DNA from: Fluviicola chungangensis
Lineage (GTDB): Bacteria; Bacteroidota; Bacteroidia; Flavobacteriales_D; Crocinitomicaceae
Direction: 5' to 3'
Length of the DNA stretch: 64,000 nt
Assembly (NCBI RefSeq): GCF_007558725.1
Contig: NZ_VLPL01000002.1
Location: forward strand, 310,001 to 374,000
Shown piece by piece: positions 24,583-32,635 of this stretch (positions are counted from its first letter, which is position 1; every line of letters starts with the position of its first letter). Below the pieces are notes generated by a model, which saw only the letters and a list, made by a program, of their open reading frames with translations, had not been told where the DNA came from and made no database searches. Position numbers and translations under genes: made by a program.

Positions 24583-25458
24583 TCACCAATGCGGACAGCT
24601 GTCGCACCCATTCTTGGTTTTGATGTAAAATAACAGCCCCAAAGATACATTATAGGAAGCTAATCCGAAAGCTTGTTTTGCACGTTGGTTCCGGTCATTC
24701 GGCCGGGTTTTCACTCCAGGAAGATGCGCAAATGCCAATCCTCCTTCTGCCTGAATGAATACGTGCTTGAAAAATTCCAATCGTGCACTGGCATTTGCTC
24801 CGATTCCATAACCGGAAAGTGCCGTCGAACGATTCGTTTGCTCATTTGAAAACAAAAAATTGGTCGTAGTTAGCATCGGACCTAAGTTCAAACCCACGTT
24901 TCCCGTAATGGCAAATTGTCTCCTGTCTCCCAGTTCAACCAGGTCGAATGAACGCATCAGCTCGATTCTCAAATAATTCAGTGCTCCGGAATGCTCGTAA
25001 TGGAAATGGTTCGGATCTACCAAAACCGATTCTTGGTTGTAATTCCCATCCCAAATGGAATCTGCAGTCATGTCAAAATGCCCGTCTAAAGTCACTTCTT
25101 TATCGTGGCGCATAACATAGTTGTAATGATCTACCCCGACAGACAATGCCCACTTTTCGGTAAAATAGTAACCAATCCGGAAGTTGTATTGCGGAATCGT
25201 TATATTCACCGGATTCAGATACAGGTTTGCCCCGAATTTCGGTTGTCTGTCTGTCGCCCTTACACCTTTCAATGTGAAATCGTAATCCGATCCGATGAAA
25301 TGGATTGTGGAGGGAGTATAAGCAGTGCGGTTATAACCCCAATAAAGGAAAAGGGTACCGGCATTGGTACTTCTCTTGCGCTGATGCTTCCTGATCTGGG
25401 CATCGGCCGGGGTTGCAATAACTGCTAGAAAAAATAAGAATAACAGCTTTCTGTGCAT
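24583..25458 (-). CDS. Hypothetical outer-membrane beta-barrel protein
   Basis: 291 residues. A signal peptide (LFFLAVIATPADAQ) precedes a basic segment (IRKHQRKRS). The mature protein has regular amphipathic strands typical of outer-membrane barrels (GTLFLYWGYNRTAYTPS, FRIGYYFTEKWALSVGVDHY, FAITGNVGLNLGPML, VFIQAEGGLAFAHL, YNVSLGLLFYIKT). The C-terminus carries an unusual CDSC pair. No function can be assigned. It lies 6 bp downstream of the pseudouridine synthase gene, so cotranscription is likely. Confidence 0.6.
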   Translation of the reverse strand: MHRKLLFLFFLAVIATPADAQIRKHQRKRSTNAGTLFLYWGYNRTAYTPSTIHFIGSDYDFTLKGVRATDRQPKFGANLYLNPVNITIPQYNFRIGYYFTEKWALSVGVDHYNYVMRHDKEVTLDGHFDMTADSIWDGNYNQESVLVDPNHFHYEHSGALNYLRIELMRSFDLVELGDRRQFAITGNVGLNLGPMLTTTNFLFSNEQTNRSTALSGYGIGANASARLEFFKHVFIQAEGGLAFAHLPGVKTRPNDRNQRAKQAFGLASYNVSLGLLFYIKTKNGCDSCPHW

Positions 25459-25464
25459 GTTGAA

Positions 25465-26430
25465 TTATTTAGTCATTTTTAGAAAATGAACTTCTTTCTC
25501 TGTTAAATGGCGATAATAACCTCTTGGCAGATCTTTTTTTGTCAGGCTGGCAAATTGAACACGATCCAGCTTCACAACTTCGTATCCTAATTTTTCAAAC
25601 ATACGGCGCACGATCCGGTTTTTTCCCGAGTGAATTTCGATTCCGACCTCACGCGCAGATTTTCCGTCTGTGACATATTCTGCTTTATCGGCCTGGATAC
25701 GTCCGTCTTCCAATTCGATCCCGCGCATCAGCAATTCCAAATGTTCTTTCTGTACCGGTTTGTCCGTTTCCACGTGATAGATCTTTGTTGCTTCATAACG
25801 TGGGTGAGTCAACTTTTTTGCCATATCCCCATCGTTTGTAAATAACAACAACCCGGTGGTATCGCGGTCCAATCGACCAACAGGATAAATGCGCTCCTTA
25901 CAGGCATTGATCACCAGCCCCATAACGGTTTTTCTTCCCAAAGGATCATCCATGGTCGTGATGAATCCTTTCGGTTTATTCAAAAGTACATAACGTTTGG
26001 TTTCCGCATTAATTGTTTCCCCGTCGTATTGTACTTTGTCTCCTTTTTTGATCTTGTATCCCAATTCGGTAATGATCTCCCCATTCACGGAAACAACTCC
26101 TGTCTGGATCAACACATCTGCTTCCCTACGGGAACAAACCCCGGCATTCGACAAATATTTGTTCAAACGGACATCGTCTTCATTGAAAGTAGGCAAGGGA
26201 TCACCTTTGCGAACTTTTGGTTTGAAATGCGATTTTGAAGATCCTTCGGCACCTTCCGGTTTTGGTCTGGAAGAGTTGCTTTTCGGAGCTGCCGATCTTG
26301 ATTTGGCAGCATCGGGTTTTCCAGCATTTGCGGTTGGTTTCCCGGTTCTGGAAGTTGGTTTTGAACTAGACTTTGTTCCTCTTCCTGTTGTTGTACGGCC
26401 TTTCCCTGTACCTGTTTTTCTTGTGTTCAT
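25465..26430 (-). CDS. rluB: rRNA pseudouridine synthase, RluB/RsuA family
   Basis: 321 residues from ATG 26430. The first 75 or so are low-complexity, rich in Lys, Ser, Thr, Gly and Pro, a basic tail often seen on this family in Bacteroidota. An S4 RNA-binding domain follows (DVRLNKYLSNAGVCSRREAD, about 82-101), and then the catalytic domain with GRLDRDTTGLLLFTNDGD, whose Asp in GRLD(R)DT is the catalytic one. The C-terminal motif is EIHSGKNRIVRRMFEKLGYEV. It modifies a uridine of 23S or 16S rRNA, and the exact site cannot be read. Confidence 0.9.
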   Translation of the reverse strand: MNTRKTGTGKGRTTTGRGTKSSSKPTSRTGKPTANAGKPDAAKSRSAAPKSNSSRPKPEGAEGSSKSHFKPKVRKGDPLPTFNEDDVRLNKYLSNAGVCSRREADVLIQTGVVSVNGEIITELGYKIKKGDKVQYDGETINAETKRYVLLNKPKGFITTMDDPLGRKTVMGLVINACKERIYPVGRLDRDTTGLLLFTNDGDMAKKLTHPRYEATKIYHVETDKPVQKEHLELLMRGIELEDGRIQADKAEYVTDGKSAREVGIEIHSGKNRIVRRMFEKLGYEVVKLDRVQFASLTKKDLPRGYYRHLTEKEVHFLKMTK

Positions 26431-26523
26431 CACGAGCAGAATTTAATGTTTACTATCGCAGTAGACGCTGCAAAGATAAGACGTTTCAGTCAATTTTGTT
26501 ACATAACTGAAAATCAACTCATT

Positions 26524-26637
26524 TAATTGAGAATTGAAAATGCAGAATTGAAAAGTAAATGACATTCATTTGCTTATGCAGATTTTATCAAAGGCAGGGT
26601 TTTCTCTCCTTTTCAATCGTCAATTCTCCATTTTAAA
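26524..26637. repeat. Dispersed AATTGAGAATTGAAAATG / CTTTTCAATCGTCAATTCTC element
   Basis: Ends at 26524-26554 and 26609-26629 are inverted relatives. The copy at 44824-44917 has nearly the same ends (CTTTTCAATGGTCAATTCTC). The element reaches the stop codon of the adjoining gene. Confidence 0.5.
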
Positions 26638-26991
26638 TCACGTCGAAAATGCATCTTCAATATGCTCCAGTTTGGTGCGGAACTGGTTGTGAACGATTGA
26701 AATAATATCGAAGCGGACTTCATTCGGAAGATCACGGGATTGAATGTATTCATTGGCACAAAAGATAATTTGCCGCTGTTTCTTTCGGGTAACTGCCATC
26801 CAGGGCTCTCCAATCTCTGCAGTTTGCCGCGTTTTGACTTCCACAACGACAATTTTTTCGTCCTTTTCGGCAATGATATCAATCTCAAATTTTAAATACC
26901 GGTAATTGACTTTGCGGATGAGGTATCCGTTCTTTAAAAGAAACTTTTGAGCCATCTGCTCCCCGAAAATTCCTAATTCCTGGTCTGTCAT
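26638..26991 (-). CDS. YraN/UPF0102 family protein, nuclease-like fold
   Basis: 117 residues from ATG 26991 (MTDQELG); an upstream ATG adds 12 residues atypical for the family. FGEQMAQKFLLKNGY, EIDIIAEKDEKIVVVEVKTR and the later VRFDIISI are the conserved motifs. The E-x-D...EVK pattern is that of a restriction-endonuclease-like fold. Biological role is uncertain. Its 3' end coincides with a dispersed repeat. Confidence 0.88.
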   Translation of the reverse strand: MTDQELGIFGEQMAQKFLLKNGYLIRKVNYRYLKFEIDIIAEKDEKIVVVEVKTRQTAEIGEPWMAVTRKKQRQIIFCANEYIQSRDLPNEVRFDIISIVHNQFRTKLEHIEDAFST

Positions 26992-27053
26992 GCGCCTTTT
27001 CTTATATAAGTTAAGAAAAAAGGTCATTTAATGCAAGATTTTGCGAAGTTCAA

Positions 27054-27072
27054 ATCCCGATAGAAATCGGGG
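27054..27072. repeat. CCCGATAG palindrome inside GTTCAAA spacer
   Basis: ATCCCGATAGAAATCGGGG, flanked by AAGTTCAA (27047) and AAAAGTTCAAAG (27075), with TTTGAACC further on. The composite resembles the spacer upstream of lysS. Confidence 0.65.
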
Positions 27073-27132
27073 TCAAAAGTTCAAAGAAGATTCGTTTAAA
27101 CACTTTAAACTTTTTGAACCTTTTTAACAGGC

Positions 27133-28839
27133 TTAACGCGTTTTGAACTCAATATTGCTTCCGCCGGCTCCCTTGATGACTTGTTGCCCGAATTCAAATT
27201 CCAGTTCTTTGGCTACTTTTCCGCGCTTGTCGTAGATCTTCATTTTCCCGTGTTTCAAACCGTCTTTGTATTCGGTCTCTGAAACCAGGTTTCCTCTTCG
27301 GTCCAATTCTGTAGATTTTCCTTCCAATAACCCGTTTTTGTAAGTTGTTGTGTTACTTGGAATATGTCCTCCGGGCCAATAAGTGTACCAAACGCCGTCT
27401 TTTTCGCCGTTCTTGTAATCTCCCTCTTCGGTTTTTTTATAGTCTTTTTGAGAGTAGGAAACTGCGTGTCCGTCTTTGATGCTTTCTTTCACGTCAAAGT
27501 CCTTGAGCGGGCCGTTTTGAATTTTCGATTTCTTGATAATGACCTTGTAATTGAACACATCTTTTGGTTTTCCATTTTCGAAAAAGCTCGTCCATTCACC
27601 GGTCTTTTCTCCCTCTTTGTAGTTCCCGAAGATGTTTGGTTTTCCTGTGGGGAAATACGATTCCCACTTGCCATGCAATAAACCGTTTTTAAAAGTGGCA
27701 ATGTTCTTTTCTTTTCCGTCTTCCCAGTAGTTCACCCAGGTACCTTCTTCCTTCCCTTTTACATATCTTCCGGACATCAGCAGTTGCCCGTTTTCATACC
27801 AGGTATCCCATTGGCCATGCTTTTCATCGTTTTCGTATGGGCAGCTTTTAAACTTGCTTCCGTCTTTGTAAAAGTACTCCCAGGTACCCGTTTTTTTATC
27901 GTGATCGTATTCCGCGTAATTGCGCAATTCTCCCGTCGGATACCAATAGGTCCATTTTCCGTTTTGCTGGCCTTTATCAAAAGAACCTTCCATGTCCTTG
28001 GTTCCTTTTTTCGTGTACCAGGTCCACAAGCCGGATTTTTCCCCTTTGGAATACGTACCTTCAACGTTTACCTGTTCATTGTCATAGAAGTATTTGTACT
28101 CGCCGTCAAGTTTCCCGTTTACATAGTTGCTGATCTTCTCTTTTTTACCGGTATAGTAGAAAAAGTTCCAGGTACTGTCCTTTTCTCCGTTTTTGAACTT
28201 TCCATTGATCAGCAGGTATCCGTAGATAGAGTATTCTTCAAAAGGACCGTCTTTTAATCCGTCTTTATAGTTGTACCATTCCTTTTCCATTCCCGTATCG
28301 AAGAATGTCAGGTATTCACCGGTGCCGTTCTTTACCATTTGGGTGTGAAGACTGTCCGGCATCCAAAATTCGCGCAAATAGGTCGTAGAATCGATGATTT
28401 CTTCTACTTGTTTCTTTTGACCCGTGAGGTAGTAATATTCCCAGATCCCATTGGGAACCCCGAACTTGTAATTTCCCTGGACACTTAATTTCCCGGTTTC
28501 GTTCCATTCACGGAAAATGCTGTCCTGTTCTCCCATTTTGAAATATCCTTCCTGCTTGTTTTTGCCATTGGGATGAAACGAAACGACTCTTCCGTGTAAT
28601 TTTCCGCGATAATAGTTGCGTTCCTCGATTACCGTTCCGAACCGGTCATAATACAACCATTTTCCGTGTTTATCCCGTGATTCACCCAATAAATCTTTAT
28701 AATAACTTCCAATTGATTCCAATTTGGTTTGTTGAAAGTCATAGTAGTTTCTTTCCTTGGTCGTCAGGTTTTCTTTGTTTATAACCTGGGCCGAAAGAGT
28801 AAAAGAGAATAAAGAAATGAGGATGCAAACGAACTTCAT
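27133..28839 (-). CDS. Secreted MORN-variant/YwqK-type repeat protein
   Basis: 568 residues. After a signal peptide (LISLFSFTLSAQ), nearly the whole protein consists of about 20 units of 22-24 residues with the pattern GxWxxYYxTGKxxxxxxYKNGxxxG (for example KFGVPNGIWEYYYLTGQ, YEEGEKTGEW-type ends, SGRYVKGKEEGTWVNYWEDG). These are MORN-variant repeats; databases often label them YwqK family antitoxin, but nothing here shows a toxin-antitoxin pair. Probably an exported beta-solenoid protein of unknown role. It stands alone between YraN and the LysE-type gene. Confidence 0.78.
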   Translation of the reverse strand: MKFVCILISLFSFTLSAQVINKENLTTKERNYYDFQQTKLESIGSYYKDLLGESRDKHGKWLYYDRFGTVIEERNYYRGKLHGRVVSFHPNGKNKQEGYFKMGEQDSIFREWNETGKLSVQGNYKFGVPNGIWEYYYLTGQKKQVEEIIDSTTYLREFWMPDSLHTQMVKNGTGEYLTFFDTGMEKEWYNYKDGLKDGPFEEYSIYGYLLINGKFKNGEKDSTWNFFYYTGKKEKISNYVNGKLDGEYKYFYDNEQVNVEGTYSKGEKSGLWTWYTKKGTKDMEGSFDKGQQNGKWTYWYPTGELRNYAEYDHDKKTGTWEYFYKDGSKFKSCPYENDEKHGQWDTWYENGQLLMSGRYVKGKEEGTWVNYWEDGKEKNIATFKNGLLHGKWESYFPTGKPNIFGNYKEGEKTGEWTSFFENGKPKDVFNYKVIIKKSKIQNGPLKDFDVKESIKDGHAVSYSQKDYKKTEEGDYKNGEKDGVWYTYWPGGHIPSNTTTYKNGLLEGKSTELDRRGNLVSETEYKDGLKHGKMKIYDKRGKVAKELEFEFGQQVIKGAGGSNIEFKTR

Positions 28840-28897
28840 GGAATTTGAATGAGTTTTTCTACTTAATAATCATGAATCAAAGGAAATGTTACAGGAA

Positions 28898-29545
28898 CTA
28901 CTTTGCAAGGAAGCCTTTGATTACCAATAATACTCCGGTTCCGATAATAATCAGTCCGATTAACCGGTTCAGACCAACCAATACTTTTTCCGTAATGAAG
29001 GGTCGCAGTTTTTTTGCACCGAAGATCTTCAAAAGGTCCACAGAAAAGAAGGTCATCATAATAATGAGGATATACCAGTAAGTACTTTCATCGATTGCAT
29101 TAGTGGTGCTTTTTTTCCCGTCCGCACCCAACGCAATGACCGTGATCCAGTAAAAAATGACTCCCGGATTGGCAAAATTCAACAAAAACCCTTTGAGCCC
29201 CAGCAAGATTAAATCCTTCGTTTGGTTGTTCAGCTGTTCGGCTTCTTTTTTATCCTCCTTGGGTTTTTTCAATAAGGTAACTAGCCCAAAGATGACCAAA
29301 ACAATTCCTCCAACGATGGAAATGATATGTCCGTATTCCCCGGAAGTTATTTTGCTCACTTCCGAATAGAAAATAAGCGCAATAATGATGTAAATGAGAT
29401 CCGATAGCAACACGCCGACGTCAAATGCAATGGCGGCACGAATTCCTTTACGGATACTTGTTTCCAGAAGAAGAAAGAATACCGGTCCGATCATTATACT
29501 GAGTATAAATCCGGTGATAATCCCTTTGAGTATAATATCTAGCAA
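28898..29545 (-). CDS. LysE-family amino-acid/metabolite exporter
   Basis: 215 residues with six hydrophobic segments. The N-terminus (LKGIITGFILSIMIGPVFFL, then ETSIRKGIRAAIAFDVGVLLSD) and GLKGFLLNFANPGVIFYW in the middle are LysE/RhtB-type motifs. I place the start at TTG 29545, because the -7 box TATATTTG lies at 29569-29576, downstream of the in-frame ATG at 29581, so a transcript would not contain that ATG. The resulting N-terminus also fits the family. Transported substrate unknown. Confidence 0.83.
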   Translation of the reverse strand: MLDIILKGIITGFILSIMIGPVFFLLLETSIRKGIRAAIAFDVGVLLSDLIYIIIALIFYSEVSKITSGEYGHIISIVGGIVLVIFGLVTLLKKPKEDKKEAEQLNNQTKDLILLGLKGFLLNFANPGVIFYWITVIALGADGKKSTTNAIDESTYWYILIIMMTFFSVDLLKIFGAKKLRPFITEKVLVGLNRLIGLIIIGTGVLLVIKGFLAK

Positions 29546-29568
29546 AAGTTTGGTTTTTCTGTTTTTTA

Positions 29569-29576
29569 CAAATATA
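29569..29576 (-). promoter_or_regulatory. -7 box TATATTTG deciding the LysE-family start
   Basis: The minus strand reads TATATTTG, 23 bp upstream of TTG 29545 and downstream of ATG 29581. Confidence 0.6.
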
Positions 29577-29692
29577 GTCATTCGTTTTCTACGTGTAAGC
29601 TCTCATTCCAAAAGAAGCAGGGTATTGATGCGAAATTCAGTTGATTTTGTAAAAAAACACCGCAGATGTTATTTTTACTGCCAATAAGTCAT

Positions 29693-29700
29693 TACATTTG
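29693..29700 (+). promoter_or_regulatory. -7 box TACATTTG
   Basis: Fits TAnnTTTG, 52 bp upstream of ATG 29753. Confidence 0.55.
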
Positions 29701-29752
29701 CATGTCTTGAAAGTTGTCACAAAGTAGTTACAACCTTGAAAATAAGTGAAGT

Positions 29753-30112
29753 ATGAAAACGGCCATTGCCAATAAAAAATTAGAAACGATTATTTCCAAA
29801 GTGGAAAAAGAGGGAATTGCGTACAAAGGTCTTGTGGATGATTTGAAAGAATTGCGTGAACAAGCTTTAAAAGAGCAGGATCCGTTGGTGGTGAAGGTTT
29901 TACGTTTATCATACGAATATTTGCTGGATAGAAATGGGTTTGACGTACAAGCACAGTATGAAGAGGACGAAGAAGGAAATGAATATCCTTTGGAAATTGA
30001 AGATCAGGAAAACTTTTTATACTTGTTGAATTTGTTGAAAAACGCCGAACACAAGATCAATAGAGAAGAAATCAAAGATTACCGTACAGCCCTAAAACAG
30101 GAATTGTACTAA
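29753..30112 (+). CDS. Small hypothetical acidic helical protein
   Basis: 119 residues, not recognised. It is predicted to be mostly helical and highly charged, with an acidic middle (YEEDEEGNEYPLEIEDQENF) and no signal peptide, membrane segment or Cys. It has its own -7 box and a terminator immediately after it, so it is a complete monocistronic unit and probably a real cytosolic protein. Confidence 0.7.
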   Translation: MKTAIANKKLETIISKVEKEGIAYKGLVDDLKELREQALKEQDPLVVKVLRLSYEYLLDRNGFDVQAQYEEDEEGNEYPLEIEDQENFLYLLNLLKNAEHKINREEIKDYRTALKQELY

Positions 30113-30133
30113 AATCACCGGAAGATACGTTTG

Positions 30134-30169
30134 AACCCCGATGCTGTTTGTCAGTTTCGGGGTTTTTTG
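30134..30169 (+). terminator. Intrinsic terminator
   Basis: AACCCCGA (30134-30141) and TCGGGGTT (30157-30164) followed by a T run, 21 bp after the gene ending at 30112. Confidence 0.88.
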
Positions 30170-30207
30170 TTTGGTTTTGGGAATTTCCAAGTATTTTTAG
30201 CAGCACA

Positions 30208-31173
30208 TTGGGAAAGGAAAAGAAATATTTGGGCCATATTGAATCGCTGCGTGCGTTGGCAGCATTGATGGTACTTGTTTTTCATTTCCTGTCTTTCGAA
30301 GGCGTTCATGGCTTTTTGATCACTAATGAGACCATTCGTACCTGTTCCAAATTTGGAGCTCAGGGAGTGGAGCTGTTCTATATCATTTCGGGTTTTGTGA
30401 TTTATTATTCACTGACCAACGCGTCTTTTGGGATTCAAAACTACCCGAAATACCTGTTGAAGCGTTTTGCGCGGATTTTTCCTCCTTTTCTTGGAACAAT
30501 TCTACTGATTTGCCTCGTAGCTCTGTTATGGAAAGGAAATTACCCCTACACAGCAAAACAAGTTCTGGAAAATGCGACGCTTAGTGTGGATGTTTTTAAC
30601 GATTCGGAATGGATGAATCCGATTTTCGTTACCTTGAAAGTGGAATTCCTGTTTTACCTGATTATCGGTTTCTTGATAATTGTTTTGCGCAGACATGTGC
30701 TGATCTATTCATCGGTACTTGTTGCCGCGCTGGGAAGTGTTTTCTTTTTCCATTCCACGGACCTGGTGCACAACATTCCGTTTTTTGTGGCCGGTATATG
30801 TTGTTCGGAAATCTATAAATCGAGGAACCAGCCGGTCAACTATGTCCTTCTCGGATGTTCACTGCTTGTATTGTATGTTGTATTCCCTGCGGAAGACCTG
30901 GTAGTATGTATTATCGGGATTGTGCTGATCCTGTGGCTAAAGATCCGCAGCCGCGCACTGGAATGGACCGGAGCATTTTCCTACTCACTTTACCTCACAC
31001 ACGGGCTTTCGGGAGGTTTATTCCTTTATTTGACAAAAAATGAGAAATACCTGGACCTGAACAGTTGGCTGGCTCTTGTATTGGCGATAGGTGTTGCGCT
31101 AACGTTTGCTTACGGTTATTACCGAATCATTGAAAAGCACGCGATACGCTGGTCGAAGCATATTAAGTATTAG
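30208..31173 (+). CDS. Acyltransferase 3 family membrane protein
   Basis: About 321 residues, with roughly ten membrane segments. The N-terminus HIESLRALAALMVLVFHF carries the conserved Arg and His of the family, and GVELFYIISGFVIYYSL is the second family motif. Such enzymes O-acylate sugars or lipids at the inner membrane. I chose TTG 30208, because an earlier in-frame TTG (30148) lies inside the upstream gene's terminator. No ATG precedes the conserved motif. Substrate cannot be inferred from context. Confidence 0.82.
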   Translation: MGKEKKYLGHIESLRALAALMVLVFHFLSFEGVHGFLITNETIRTCSKFGAQGVELFYIISGFVIYYSLTNASFGIQNYPKYLLKRFARIFPPFLGTILLICLVALLWKGNYPYTAKQVLENATLSVDVFNDSEWMNPIFVTLKVEFLFYLIIGFLIIVLRRHVLIYSSVLVAALGSVFFFHSTDLVHNIPFFVAGICCSEIYKSRNQPVNYVLLGCSLLVLYVVFPAEDLVVCIIGIVLILWLKIRSRALEWTGAFSYSLYLTHGLSGGLFLYLTKNEKYLDLNSWLALVLAIGVALTFAYGYYRIIEKHAIRWSKHIKY

Positions 31174-31227
31174 AATGATCAATTGAATTATCAAGAAGTA
31201 ATCTCTTGATAATTAGCCAATTCATAA

Positions 31228-31944
31228 TTAGTTGGTGAAGCGGTACTTAATAATACAGTAAATCGCTCTGAACCCGTCTCTCCATCCAATTTTTTTACCC
31301 TCTTCGTAAGTTCTTCCGTAATAGGAAATACCCACTTCATAAATACGTATTCCTTTACGTTTTGCTAGTTTTGCGGTTATTTCCGGCTCAATTCCAAAAC
31401 GGTTTTCCTTGATTTTAAGGTCCTTTGCAATAGTAGCACGAATCAATTTATAACAGGTTTCCATGTCTGTCAGGTTTAAATTCGTCATCATGTTGGATAA
31501 ACCTGTCAGGAATTTATTCCCTTTGGAGTGCCAGTAGAAAAGGATCCGGTGCGGCTGGTGTCCCATAAAACGGGATCCGTAGACAACATCGGCATTATCC
31601 ATATAAACCGGTTTCAACAAAAGATTGTATTCTTCAGGGTCGTATTCCAGGTCGGCATCCTGGATAATGATATATTCACCGGTAGATTCCTGGATTGCAC
31701 GGTTAATTGCAGCTCCTTTTCCCTGGTTATGAGGTTGGGAGAACAAACGAATATCCATTTCGGGATTTGCTGCCATATATGCTTCAATTCGCTCCACGGT
31801 ATTGTCCTTGGAGCAGTCATTCACAATTACCAGTTCTTTGTGAACATTGTTTTCCAATTGTACCTTTTTGATCTTGTCCAGGATCAGGTGAATGGTTGGG
31901 CCCTCGTTGTATGCCGGAATAAGAATGGATAATTTTTGAATCAT
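31228..31944 (-). CDS. GT2 glycosyltransferase, dolichol-phosphate mannose synthase-like
   Basis: 238 residues of a GT-A fold: [41 protein letters not shown], and the metal site [42 protein letters not shown] and [19 protein letters not shown] are typical of polyprenyl-phosphate hexose synthases. It has no C-terminal membrane segments. It lies 29 bp after scoB in the same run as two GT-C-like proteins, which would use such a lipid-linked sugar; this link is inference. Confidence 0.83.
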   Translation of the reverse strand: MIQKLSILIPAYNEGPTIHLILDKIKKVQLENNVHKELVIVNDCSKDNTVERIEAYMAANPEMDIRLFSQPHNQGKGAAINRAIQESTGEYIIIQDADLEYDPEEYNLLLKPVYMDNADVVYGSRFMGHQPHRILFYWHSKGNKFLTGLSNMMTNLNLTDMETCYKLIRATIAKDLKIKENRFGIEPEITAKLAKRKGIRIYEVGISYYGRTYEEGKKIGWRDGFRAIYCIIKYRFTN

Positions 31945-31973
31945 GTTGGAATAACGTAAAAAAAGGAATTTTA

Positions 31974-32630
31974 TTAGATGTTCATTTCAGGCACAAAATC
32001 CGGAACAACCAGATCCCCTTCCGTTTTGGAAACGATTTCTTCTACACTCACTCCCGGTGCACGTTCGATGAGATGGAATTTGTTGTCCCTGATTTCCAAT
32101 ACGGCCAATTCGGTCACCACCTTCTTCACGCAACCAACTCCTGTTAACGGTAAAGTACACGCTTTCAGTATTTTTGATTCTCCTGCTTTATTCGAATGCA
32201 TCATGGCTACAATGATATTCTCTGCTGATGCGACCAAATCCATCGCACCGCCCATTCCTTTGACCATTTTCCCGGGGATCTTCCAATTGGCAATGTCTCC
32301 GTTCTGGGAAACTTCCATTGCTCCGAGCACGGTTAATTGCACATGTTGTCCGCGAATCATGGCGAACGATGTGGCCGAATCAAAAATGGAAGCTCCCGGT
32401 CGTAAAGTAACCGTCTGTTTTCCGGCATTGATCAAATCCGGATCTTCTTCTCCTTCGAACGGAAAAGGTCCCATTCCAAGAATCCCGTTTTCAGATTGGA
32501 ATTCAACTTCGATCCCTTCAGGAATGTAGTTTGCAACCAAGGTTGGGATGCCAATTCCCAAATTCACATACCAGCCGTCTTGCAGTTCCTGTGCAATGCG
32601 TTTTGCTATTCCGTTTTTATCTAGTGCCAT
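31974..32630 (-). CDS. scoB: 3-oxoacid CoA-transferase subunit B
   Basis: 218 residues from ATG 32630 ([16 protein letters not shown]). The catalytic Glu lies in [11 protein letters not shown], and [19 protein letters not shown] and GGAMDLV are typical of the beta subunit. With subunit A it transfers CoA from succinyl-CoA (or acetyl-CoA) to a 3-oxoacid such as acetoacetate. Its partner is not adjacent: two GT-C-like genes (32636-36239) lie between. The gap to the upstream gene is only 5 bp. Confidence 0.92.
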   Translation of the reverse strand: MALDKNGIAKRIAQELQDGWYVNLGIGIPTLVANYIPEGIEVEFQSENGILGMGPFPFEGEEDPDLINAGKQTVTLRPGASIFDSATSFAMIRGQHVQLTVLGAMEVSQNGDIANWKIPGKMVKGMGGAMDLVASAENIIVAMMHSNKAGESKILKACTLPLTGVGCVKKVVTELAVLEIRDNKFHLIERAPGVSVEEIVSKTEGDLVVPDFVPEMNI

Positions 32631-32635
32631 GTGCT

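Noticed and set aside
27133-28839. Toxin-antitoxin system based on the YwqK label
   Set aside because: The protein is an exported MORN-type repeat protein with no partner toxin gene beside it.
30148-30207. Upstream TTG start for the acyltransferase gene
   Set aside because: It falls inside the hairpin terminator of the preceding gene, and the added residues do not fit the family.
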